NCBI GenBank assembly: GCA_012800625.1
Contig: JAAZIY010000386.1
Span: forward strand, 1-7,170
DNA: 7,170 nucleotides
DNA from: Lentisphaerota bacterium
GTDB taxonomy: Bacteria; Verrucomicrobiota; Lentisphaeria; Oligosphaerales; Oligosphaeraceae
Direction: 5' to 3'
Part shown: piece by piece, positions 1-5,441 of the stretch
How the letters are laid out: every line of letters starts with the position of its first letter
How positions within the stretch are numbered: position 1 is the stretch's first letter
Position numbers and translations under genes: made by a program
Notes under the pieces: model-generated
The model's database searches: none
Seen by the model: the letters and a program-made list of their open reading frames with translations, nothing else
What the model was told of the DNA's origin: nothing

Positions 1-102
1 GCCTCGCTTACCCTGGGCTATATTAGGTTGCCCTTTCAGGGCACCAAATGGACTGAATCTCAGAAAAAAATCCAGAGTTTCTTCCAAAAACTGCGTTTTT
101 CA
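1..102 (-). repeat. Composite dispersed repeat, copy A (inverted relative to copy B)
   Basis: Bases 1-52 are the reverse complement of 5203-5254 apart from a few differences in one hairpin. The similarity continues more loosely through 53-102, which corresponds to 5154-5202 and includes the shared run TGCGTTTTTCA. The element contains a hairpin at 30-42 (stem GCCCT/AGGGC, loop TTC). Read on the minus strand, it also has an AT-rich stem (76-80 with 88-92) followed by seven T (complement of 64-70), as in copy B. The window starts inside or at the edge of the element, so its outer end is unknown. I infer a genome-wide intergenic repeat; no coding sense is visible. Confidence 0.85.
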
Positions 103-236
103 GGAGAATTTTGCTTTTGAAGTTAACCAACCAGGGTCAATACTACTGACAAAATAATAATCATCTGATGAATTGTGTCGCAAAAACGAGCCGTTTTATC
201 TCCTGGCACGATTTTTTATAGAACTTCGTATCTACT
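103..236. other. AT-rich intergenic stretch without recognisable gene
   Basis: I see no open frame with a ribosome binding site and no RNA gene here. The only structure is a weak six-pair inverted repeat at 183-197 (AAAACG, loop AGC, CGTTTT) and a run of six T at 212-217. Neither is strong enough to call a terminator. Together with the hairpins on either side this fills the gap before manA. Confidence 0.5.
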
Positions 237-251
237 TGCGCTGTAGGCGCA
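237..251. repeat. Small hairpin repeat with GTA loop (1 of 3 near window start)
   Basis: TGCGC at 237-241 pairs with GCGCA at 247-251. A further T-G pair (242 with 246) closes a three-base GTA loop at 243-245. The loop matches those at 313-315, 5218-5220 and 5309-5311, although the stems differ. I treat it as a member of one dispersed hairpin family. Confidence 0.5.
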
Positions 252-263
252 TAACCATGCTTA

Positions 264-285
264 ACCCCAGGCTTTAGCCTGGGGT
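264..285. repeat. Perfect hairpin repeat, CCCCAGGC stem with TTTA loop
   Basis: A264 to C272 pairs perfectly with G277 to T285 (nine pairs, core CCCCAGGC/GCCTGGGG) around a TTTA loop. No T tract follows on either strand, so it is not a standard intrinsic terminator. Its place between two other hairpins in non-coding DNA suggests a REP-like dispersed element. Confidence 0.65.
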
Positions 286-305
286 GCAGACAGCCACCAA
301 AACCG

Positions 306-322
306 GCGCCTCGTAGAGGCGC
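306..322. repeat. Perfect hairpin repeat, GCGCCTC stem with GTA loop
   Basis: GCGCCTC at 306-312 pairs perfectly with GAGGCGC at 316-322 around a GTA loop (313-315). It closely resembles the hairpin at 5301-5319 in loop and outer stem bases but differs in the inner stem, with pairing kept on both sides. No T tract follows. Confidence 0.65.
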
Positions 323-372
323 TACTATGCCCATTCTCTCTTCGGATACTCGAAATTAGCCCCCTGGCCAGG

Positions 373-401
373 CTGAACTTCGGGCATTCAAGTATTATAT
401 T
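373..401 (+). promoter_or_regulatory. Weak candidate promoter for manA
   Basis: TATATT at 396-401 resembles a -10 box. CTGAAC at 373-378, 17 bases upstream, is a poor -35 box (three of six matches to TTGACA). It would start a short leader of about 35 bases that includes the GGGGGA ribosome binding site. An imperfect hairpin (351-354 with 379-382, and 358-361 with 371-374) overlaps the -35 region. This is a position-based guess; a promoter further upstream is equally possible. Confidence 0.2.
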
Positions 402-442
402 ACTTGTTTCCTAAACAACACTTTTGTGGGGGATTTTCCGCC

Positions 443-1648
443 ATGTCATTTAGCAGCGACAGATTCTGGGCACTTGAAAACCAGGTTTGTCATTATGCCT
501 GGGGAGCGCGCGGCGACGCCGCACAGCCCCCTTACATCGCCGCGCTCTTGTCCCAGCCCCCCGGCGCTCTGCCTTGGGCCGAGCTTTGGCTGGGCGCGCA
601 CGCCAAGCTGCCCTCGATTCTGCAGCTGAACGCTGAAAAAATCCCCTTGCATAAGCTCATCGAGGAATTTCCCGAGCAGCTGCTGGGCCGGCACTGCCTG
701 CAAGCCGGTTTCCGCGAACTGCCCTTTTTGCTAAAAATTCTGAGCTGCGACAGCGCGCTGTCCATACAGTGTCATCCCGACGCTGCCAACGCCAGGCGCC
801 TGCATGCCGAAAAGCCCGAACTCTACCCCGACGACAAGCACAAGCCGGAAATACTGCTGGCCCTGACCGAATTCGAGGCACTGGCTGGATTCAGAGAATA
901 CCGCCAGGTCAAACAGCAGCTGCGCCAAAGCCGACTCTTTGACAATTGGCTGGGATTCCAGTTGGAAAAAGACTTTTCCGACGATATGCCGGGTCTCTGC
1001 CACGCCTTGTTCGCGCTGCCCGAAAGCGACTGCCTGCATATGCTGCAAAATGCCAGCCAAGAACTGAACAGACGCCAGGCGCTTAGCGACGAGGAAAAAC
1101 TCTTCCTCCGTCTGCTGGAGGCCTATCCCGACGACAAGGGCAGCTGCTTTGCCTTTCTGCTTCAACACCATAGCCTGAACCCGGGACAGGCGCTTTACCT
1201 GCCACCTGGCATGGTGCACGCCTATCTGCAGGGTAGCGGCATCGAGTGCATGGCCGCCTCAGACAACGTCATCAGAGCAGGATTGACCCAAAAGTACGTG
1301 GCCGCAGAAGAAATGCGAAAAAATGCGGACTTCTCCAGCCGCAGCCCCACGCTTTTGTCCGGCAATGAGTCGAGCAAAGGCAGGCGCTGCTACGCATGCC
1401 CTGCCCGGGAATTCCGCCTGCTGGACCTGCAAGGGCAAAACCTGCGACTCAATGAACTAGCCGAGCTGCCCGGCATCCTGCTGTTGCTGGAAGGCGAAGG
1501 AGAATTAATCAATCCGGACGGCAGCCGCCTGGCCGCCAGCAAAGGCAGTGCCTGGCTGCGCCCGGCAAAACTGCGCCAGGGTGAATTCAGAGCGCTCGCC
1601 GATAATACCCGCGCCGTCTATTGTGAAGGAATCGTCATACATCCTTGA
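443..1648 (+). CDS. manA: Mannose-6-phosphate isomerase, class I (phosphomannose isomerase)
   Basis: This cytoplasmic zinc enzyme interconverts mannose-6-phosphate and fructose-6-phosphate, linking glycolysis to mannose use and to GDP-mannose for glycans. The protein has 401 residues, normal for type I enzymes. The expected zinc ligands are present: Gln109 and His111 in the motif LSIQCHPD, Glu136 in KHKPEI, and His259 in YLPPGMVHAYL. The type I signature IECMAASDNVIRAGLT (about 267-282) follows, with the conserved active-site Arg278. I chose the ATG at 443 because GGGGGA (428-433) sits nine bases before it; a TTG 39 bases upstream in the same frame has no such site. It ends 34 bases before the S1-domain gene and is probably cotranscribed with it. 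No metabolic neighbour is visible, so its place beside translation and chaperone genes looks incidental. Confidence 0.95.
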   Translation: MSFSSDRFWALENQVCHYAWGARGDAAQPPYIAALLSQPPGALPWAELWLGAHAKLPSILQLNAEKIPLHKLIEEFPEQLLGRHCLQAGFRELPFLLKILSCDSALSIQCHPDAANARRLHAEKPELYPDDKHKPEILLALTEFEALAGFREYRQVKQQLRQSRLFDNWLGFQLEKDFSDDMPGLCHALFALPESDCLHMLQNASQELNRRQALSDEEKLFLRLLEAYPDDKGSCFAFLLQHHSLNPGQALYLPPGMVHAYLQGSGIECMAASDNVIRAGLTQKYVAAEEMRKNADFSSRSPTLLSGNESSKGRRCYACPAREFRLLDLQGQNLRLNELAELPGILLLLEGEGELINPDGSRLAASKGSAWLRPAKLRQGEFRALADNTRAVYCEGIVIHP

Positions 1649-1682
1649 GTGTTTCATTAGGATAAGGCAAGGTCATAAGAAC

Positions 1683-3173
1683 ATGCAAGCAAACAAACAA
1701 AATGATTTCGCGGCTCTGTTCGAGGCAAAAGAACGACAGAAGGTGCGCATCAGACCCGGAGAAAAAGTGAGCGGCAAGGTCATTATGATCGGAACCGACA
1801 CAGTCTTTATAGACCTGGGGGCAAGGGCGGACGGCATCATCGACAAAATGGAATTCATCGACGAAAACGGCGAGACCAAGCTGGCCGAAGGCGACATCGT
1901 CGAAGCATACTGCATGGGCTGGACCGACGAGGGCGTCAAGCTGCAGCTCAAAATGAAAGGCGAAGGCGACTTGGACAGCGAGCTGGAACAGGCATTCCTG
2001 GCAAAAATGCCGGTGGAAGGCAAAGTCAGCGGCGAGCGCAAAGGCGGCTACACGGTGCAAATCTCTAAAAGCGAAGCTTTTTGCCCTTTCTCACAAATTG
2101 ACCTGCCCGGACAAGGCAAAGAACCGGCAGACTACATCGGCAAAAGCTTCCTCTTTCGAATCAGTGAATTCTCCGAGGAGGGACGCAATATCGTGCTGAA
2201 CCGGAGGCAGCTGCTCGAAGAAGAGGCCGGACAAAACCGTCAAAAACTGCGCGAAACCCTGCAGGAGGGCGACATAGTGAACGGCACCGTGGTCAGCCTG
2301 CTGCACTTCGGAGCCTTTGTTGACATAGGCGGAGTAGAAGGCCTGATCCATGTCAGCGACTTGAGCTGGAGCCGGGTGGGCAGCCCCGAAGAGGTCCTAA
2401 GCGTAGGCCAGCAAGTCCAGGTCAAAGTGATTAGCCTGGAATGGGGCGACGAGGAAAAGAAGGAACGCATAGGACTGAGCCTGAAAGAGGCCGGCAAAGA
2501 CCCCTGGAGCCAAATCCAGGAGTCGCCAGACTACGCCGTAGGCCGCAAACGCCAGGGCATAGTGCGCCGCATCGCCGATTTCGGCGCCTTTATCGAACTG
2601 GAACCCGGCGTGGACGGGCTGGCGCATATCTCCCAACTGGGCGCAGAGCAGCGCGTCGAACACCCCAGCGACGTGCTGCAGCTAGGACAAGAGCTGGAAG
2701 TGACCATACTCGAAGTCGATGGCGAGCGCAGACGAATCGGACTGTGTGTCGGAGAACCAAGATTCAAGGCCGAACCCGCCGCCGAATTGAGCTACGAAGA
2801 TGAGAAAAACCTGCTGCAGGAACTTATCGCCGGACAGAAAATCGAAGGCAAGGTCGATAGCCAAAAACCCTACGGCCTCTTCGTGCTGCTGCCCGACGGA
2901 CGCAGCGGACTGCTGCATATCAGCCAAATACCGCTGCCCGAAGGCGGCAGTGGCATACCCGTGAGGGCACTGTATAAAATGTACCCTCTGCATAGCAGCA
3001 TAGAAGTGATAATCAAGGAAATCAACGGCGATCGCATCTCCTTGACATTGCCGGAAACCCTGGCCAAGGAAGAAGAGGACAAACGGAGCACACCAGCCGA
3101 TGTCAAAGACCAGGGCAGCGCCGGCTTTGGCAACCTCGACGACCTGTTTGCAAACCTGAAACTGGATGATTGA
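1683..3173 (+). CDS. S1 RNA-binding domain protein, ribosomal protein S1-like, five S1 domains
   Basis: The 496-residue product is built almost entirely of S1 (OB-fold) RNA-binding domains, at about residues 27-92, 109-174, 196-268, 285-357 and 384-456. Domains 3 and 4 are the most typical (GTVVSLLHFGAFVDIGGVEGLIHVSDLSW and a matching block at 290-318). Domain 2 is divergent. The acidic, lysine-rich tail ends in a DDLFANLKLDD-like segment. Proteins of this type bind mRNA on the 30S subunit or act as general RNA-binding translation factors. E. coli S1 has six domains, so this may be the organism's S1 or a paralogue; I withhold a symbol. The ATG at 1683 has AAGGT ten bases upstream; the open frame extends upstream but only inside manA. 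The grpE start lies 24 bases downstream, which supports an operon. Confidence 0.88.
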   Translation: MQANKQNDFAALFEAKERQKVRIRPGEKVSGKVIMIGTDTVFIDLGARADGIIDKMEFIDENGETKLAEGDIVEAYCMGWTDEGVKLQLKMKGEGDLDSELEQAFLAKMPVEGKVSGERKGGYTVQISKSEAFCPFSQIDLPGQGKEPADYIGKSFLFRISEFSEEGRNIVLNRRQLLEEEAGQNRQKLRETLQEGDIVNGTVVSLLHFGAFVDIGGVEGLIHVSDLSWSRVGSPEEVLSVGQQVQVKVISLEWGDEEKKERIGLSLKEAGKDPWSQIQESPDYAVGRKRQGIVRRIADFGAFIELEPGVDGLAHISQLGAEQRVEHPSDVLQLGQELEVTILEVDGERRRIGLCVGEPRFKAEPAAELSYEDEKNLLQELIAGQKIEGKVDSQKPYGLFVLLPDGRSGLLHISQIPLPEGGSGIPVRALYKMYPLHSSIEVIIKEINGDRISLTLPETLAKEEEDKRSTPADVKDQGSAGFGNLDDLFANLKLDD

Positions 3174-3197
3174 ATAGTGAATCGATGTGGAAAAAAA

Positions 3198-3794
3198 ATG
3201 AGTAGAAAAAAAGATAAAGAAGAAAAGTGCGGAAAAAACCCGGAAACGCAGGAAACGCAGGAAACGCAGGCTCAGGGCGAACCCCAGCCCGAAACCGCGA
3301 GCGCAGAAGAAACGCCTAAACCCGAGGAGAAGCCCAGCCCGGAAGAGCTGCTCGCCCTGGCCAATGAACGCTTCCTGCGAGCTAGAGCCGACTTCGAGAA
3401 CTATCGCAAACGCATGGCCCGGGAATTCAATGAAACCCGAGACCAGGCCAGAATGCAGACCGTGAGCGAATTCCTCCCGGTATATGATATGTTCTGCCTG
3501 GCCATCGAACATGCACAAAATTGTGATGACCTGGACGGAGTAAAGCAGGGCATGAGCATGATCATGAACGAATTCCAGCGTACCTTCGATAACCTGGGAG
3601 TAAAAAAAATGCTCACCGAAAATGCCGACTTCGACCCCAGTTTGCACGAGGCGATCTCCCAGGAACAAAGCGAAAAAGTCGCCGAAGGCAAAATACTGCG
3701 TGAATGGAAAGCCGGATTCACCCTGAACGACAAGCTGCTGCGAGCCGCCAACGTCGTCGTCTCCGCCGGCAAAAAAAACGAAACCGCAGACTGA
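3198..3794 (+). CDS. grpE: GrpE, nucleotide exchange factor for DnaK
   Basis: GrpE releases ADP from DnaK and so resets the cytoplasmic DnaK-DnaJ folding cycle. The 198-residue protein has a charged, low-complexity, probably disordered N-terminus (1-48). The long dimer helix carries the family pattern ERFLRARADFENYRKRM (about 57-73). The conserved beta-domain core includes FDPSLHEAI (145-153) and ends in GFTLNDKLLRAANVVVS (173-189). I prefer the ATG at 3198, which has GGA six bases upstream, over an in-frame GTG at 3177 that has no visible binding site. A triplicated nine-base repeat encodes Glu-Thr-Gln three times in the N-terminal tail. It lies between the S1 gene and dnaJ; neither dnaK nor hrcA is present in the window. 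Confidence 0.95.
   Translation: MSRKKDKEEKCGKNPETQETQETQAQGEPQPETASAEETPKPEEKPSPEELLALANERFLRARADFENYRKRMAREFNETRDQARMQTVSEFLPVYDMFCLAIEHAQNCDDLDGVKQGMSMIMNEFQRTFDNLGVKKMLTENADFDPSLHEAISQEQSEKVAEGKILREWKAGFTLNDKLLRAANVVVSAGKKNETAD
3242..3268 (+). repeat. Three perfect 9-base tandem repeats inside grpE
   Basis: The unit GGAAACGCA occurs three times without change at 3242, 3251 and 3260. It encodes repeated Glu-Thr-Gln in the disordered GrpE tail. Gain or loss of a unit would keep the reading frame, so the number may differ between strains. Confidence 0.9.
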
Positions 3795-3810
3795 CAAATG
3801 CGCAAGCCCT

Positions 3811-3838
3811 GGCTTCTTGAACAGCAAGATAGCAAGCC
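3811..3838 (+). promoter_or_regulatory. Hairpin in the grpE-dnaJ gap
   Basis: GGCTT (3811-3815) pairs with AAGCC (3834-3838), and CTTG (3816-3819) with CAAG (3825-3828), leaving a five-base bulge at 3829-3833. AAGCC at 3804-3808 could pair with the same GGCTT instead, so two alternative folds exist. It overlaps the candidate heat-shock promoter, and either reading could explain the longer gap. No T tract follows, which argues against a terminator. Confidence 0.3.
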
Positions 3839-3844
3839 CCGCCT
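3816..3844 (+). promoter_or_regulatory. Candidate sigma-32-like heat-shock promoter for dnaJ
   Basis: CTTGAA (3816-3821) matches the sigma-32 -35 consensus exactly. CCCCGCCT (3837-3844) begins 15 bases later and matches the CCCC core and the final T of CCCCATNT. The spacing is within the known 13-15 base range and the site lies upstream of a chaperone gene. Against it, the -10 match is partial and sigma-32 is best known from Proteobacteria. No CIRCE (HrcA operator) was seen in the window. Confidence 0.25.
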
Positions 3845-3880
3845 GAAGTCACCAATTACTGACCCTGAATCTCCCCTGAC

Positions 3881-5002
3881 ATGTCCGAAGACTTTTACAC
3901 AACCCTAGGCCTGACCCGCAACGCCAGCCCCGATGATATCAAGAAGGCATATCGCAAGCTGGCCATGAAATTTCATCCCGACCGCAATCCGGATAACAAG
4001 GAGGCGGAGGAGAAATTCAAGCAGATTAATGCCGCATATGAAGTGCTCAGCGACGAGAAAAAACGCCGTCAATATGACCAAATGGGACATCAAATGTATA
4101 CCCAGAGCGGCAGAGGCGGAGGAGGCATGAGCGCCGAGGATATCTTCGCCTCCGTCTTTGGCGGAGACGGCGGTGACTTCTTCAGCAGCTTCTTCGGAGG
4201 CGGCAGCCGACGCAGCCGAAATGCCCCCAGCCGGGGACAAGACCTGCTCTATGAAATGGAAATCGCCTTCGAAGAGGCGGTCTTCGGAGCCGAGAAAGAA
4301 CTGCTTATACCGCGCAGCGAAACCTGCGCGCGCTGCAGCGGCAGCGGAGCAGAGCCGGGAAACGCGCGCAAAACCTGCCCGCACTGCGGCGGCCAGGGAG
4401 AGGTCTCCATACAACAGGGCTTCTTTAGCATCAGACAGACCTGCTCGCATTGTCGAGGCAGCGGCAGCATCCTGGAAAAACCCTGCCAGGACTGCCAGGG
4501 CCAAGGCCTGCTGCGCAAAAGCAAAAAGCTAAGCATCACCATACCCCCCGGAGTCGATAACGGCTCGCGCCTGCGTGTCTCCGGCGAAGGGGACGCCGGA
4601 CAGCGCGGTGGCCCCTCAGGCGACCTGTATGTGGCTCTGCGCGTCAGACCGCACGAGATCTTCCAGCGCAACAATCTGGATATCTCAGTGGACGTGCCGC
4701 TGCCTTTCAGCATAGCCGCACTGGGAGGGCACATTGATGTTCCCACTATCTCAGGCAAGGAGAACCTCAAGGTGCCCGCCGGCATACAAAGCGGCACCAG
4801 ACTGCGCCTAAAAGGCAAAGGCATACCATCGCTCAGCGGCAGAGGCCGAGGCGACCAGTATGTGCGCGTCAGCGTCGAGGTCCCCAGCAACCTGAATGCA
4901 GACCAGAAAAAGAAGCTGAAGGCCTTTGCCGAGGCCTGCGACGAAGACTGCAACCCCAAAGCCAAAGCCTTTCAGAAAAAAGCCGCCAAGTTCTATATTT
5001 AG
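3881..5002 (+). CDS. dnaJ: DnaJ, type I J-domain co-chaperone with zinc-finger domain
   Basis: DnaJ delivers unfolded proteins to DnaK and stimulates its ATPase in the cytoplasm. The 373-residue protein has full class A architecture: J domain (about 4-68) with the essential HPD at 32-34; Gly/Phe-rich linker (about 78-108) with GGGG and FFGGG; and a cysteine-rich domain with four CxxCxGxG motifs starting at 149, 166, 188 and 202, all eight cysteines present. The C-terminal substrate-binding domain has [20 protein letters not shown] (221-240), GDLYV and a second [17 protein letters not shown] block. A short tail has an extra Cys353-x3-Cys357 pair and many lysines. The ATG at 3881 gives the standard start of the J domain, but no clear Shine-Dalgarno sequence precedes it. 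The 86-base gap after grpE may hold its own promoter. Confidence 0.97.
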   Translation: MSEDFYTTLGLTRNASPDDIKKAYRKLAMKFHPDRNPDNKEAEEKFKQINAAYEVLSDEKKRRQYDQMGHQMYTQSGRGGGGMSAEDIFASVFGGDGGDFFSSFFGGGSRRSRNAPSRGQDLLYEMEIAFEEAVFGAEKELLIPRSETCARCSGSGAEPGNARKTCPHCGGQGEVSIQQGFFSIRQTCSHCRGSGSILEKPCQDCQGQGLLRKSKKLSITIPPGVDNGSRLRVSGEGDAGQRGGPSGDLYVALRVRPHEIFQRNNLDISVDVPLPFSIAALGGHIDVPTISGKENLKVPAGIQSGTRLRLKGKGIPSLSGRGRGDQYVRVSVEVPSNLNADQKKKLKAFAEACDEDCNPKAKAFQKKAAKFYI

Positions 5003-5007
5003 ACCCC

Positions 5008-5039
5008 GTCCAAAAAAGTGGCCTGGCAGGAAATTGGAC
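5008..5039. repeat. Inverted repeat directly after dnaJ
   Basis: GTCCAA (5008-5013) is the exact reverse complement of TTGGAC (5034-5039). A small CCT/AGG stem (5022-5024 with 5028-5030) lies between them. It begins five bases after the dnaJ stop codon. It could be a 3' mRNA structure or the remnant of an insertion-sequence end; no T tract and no transposase frame are present, so I cannot decide. Confidence 0.35.
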
Positions 5040-5082
5040 ACATAGACACACGAAAGAACTCTAAAAGAAAGCTGATTAAGCA

Positions 5083-5107
5083 GACAAACTACAATTTCAA
5101 GTTTGTC
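5083..5107. repeat. Inverted repeat, GACAAACT/AGTTTGTC
   Basis: GACAAACT (5083-5090) pairs perfectly with AGTTTGTC (5100-5107) around a nine-base AT-rich loop. It is AT-rich and lacks a following T run on the plus strand, so it is either a weak mRNA 3' structure or a symmetrical protein-binding site. Nothing else is recognisable between 5040 and 5153. Confidence 0.4.
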
Positions 5108-5153
5108 AACAAAACGATTTCAGCTCAAAAAATAGGAAGTCGATGAAATTGCA

Positions 5154-5254
5154 TGAAAAACGCAAATTTCTTGCTGAAATTTCAATTTTTTTCGAGAATC
5201 TGTCCATTTGGTGCCCCGTAGGGGCAACCTAATATAGCCCAGGGTAAGCGAGGC
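5154..5254 (+). repeat. Composite dispersed repeat, copy B
   Basis: This is the inverted counterpart of 1-102. The most conserved part, 5203-5254, includes the hairpin GCCCC-GTA-GGGGC (5213-5225) and the block CCTAATATAGCCCAGGG. The first half, 5154-5202, is AT-rich and only partly similar, but keeps a hairpin followed by seven T. The two copies stand in opposite orientation and bracket manA through dnaJ. Confidence 0.85.
5164..5192 (+). terminator. Possible weak intrinsic terminator downstream of dnaJ
   Basis: AAATTTC (5164-5170) pairs with GAAATTT (5176-5182) around the loop TTGCT, and seven T follow at 5186-5192. The layout is that of an intrinsic terminator, but six of the seven pairs are A-T, so efficiency is doubtful. 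It lies about 160 bases after dnaJ within the composite repeat. Confidence 0.35.
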
Positions 5255-5266
5255 TCCGCAGGAGCC
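5252..5266. repeat. Hairpin repeat, GGCTCC stem with GCA loop
   Basis: GGCTCC (5252-5257) pairs with GGAGCC (5261-5266) around GCA. It overlaps the end of copy B by three bases and continues the chain of hairpins toward 5319. A run of seven C follows at 5288-5294. Confidence 0.55.
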
Positions 5267-5300
5267 GAGCGCCACCCTGGGTAAAGGCCCCCCCGAATTC

Positions 5301-5319
5301 GGCGCCCTGTAGGGGCGCC
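5301..5319. repeat. Hairpin repeat, GGCGCCC stem with GTA loop
   Basis: GGCGCCC (5301-5307) pairs with GGGCGCC (5313-5319), and a T-G pair (5308 with 5312) closes a GTA loop (5309-5311). It is the closest relative in the window of the hairpin at 306-322. No T tract follows. Confidence 0.65.
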
Positions 5320-5441
5320 ACGACTCTGTTGAAACCTCGCGGGGCAGGCTCCCGGAAAGATGCCATCAGCTGGACGAGGCTTCGTCGTCTTCGTGTCCAA
5401 AAACCGTTATTTCCACTGACTCCGACAGCACAGGCAGCGCC
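5320..5441. other. Remainder of the spacer before the HEAT-repeat gene
   Basis: I see only a five-pair hairpin at 5373-5386 (GACGA, loop GGCT, TCGTC) and no convincing promoter. The HEAT-gene frame stays open through much of this stretch but has no ATG or GTG with a binding site, so I do not extend that gene. The nearest Shine-Dalgarno-like bases are a weak AGG at 5432-5434. Confidence 0.4.

Noticed and set aside
264..285. Intrinsic terminator at the CCCCAGGC hairpin
   Set aside because: The stem is strong but neither strand has a T tract immediately after it.
404..442. TTG start at 404 extending ManA by 13 residues
   Set aside because: There is no Shine-Dalgarno sequence before it, the extension does not look like a ManA N-terminus, and the ATG at 443 has GGGGGA at good spacing.
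1548..1682. Upstream start for the S1 protein within manA
   Set aside because: The added 45 residues are encoded by manA sequence in another frame; the ATG at 1683 has its own binding site and gives a sensible N-terminus.
3174..3197. CIRCE/HrcA operator before grpE
   Set aside because: No TTAGCACTC or GAGTGCTAA half-site is present there or in the other spacers.
2682..3827. Long minus-strand open frame (381 codons) opposite the S1 gene end and all of grpE
   Set aside because: It lies antisense to two clearly recognised genes, has low-complexity Phe/Leu-rich composition typical of antisense of charged proteins, and shows no recognisable family.
5182..5400. Minus-strand 72-codon open frame in the spacer before the HEAT gene
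   Set aside because: It is composed of the composite repeat and hairpins, so it is best explained as an open frame created by repeat DNA; no binding site or domain is visible.
5008..5403. Direct repeat GTCCAAAAA at 5008-5016 and 5395-5403 as a target-site duplication
   Set aside because: A nine-base match within about 400 bases is not unlikely by chance in A-rich spacer DNA, and no mobile element lies between the copies.
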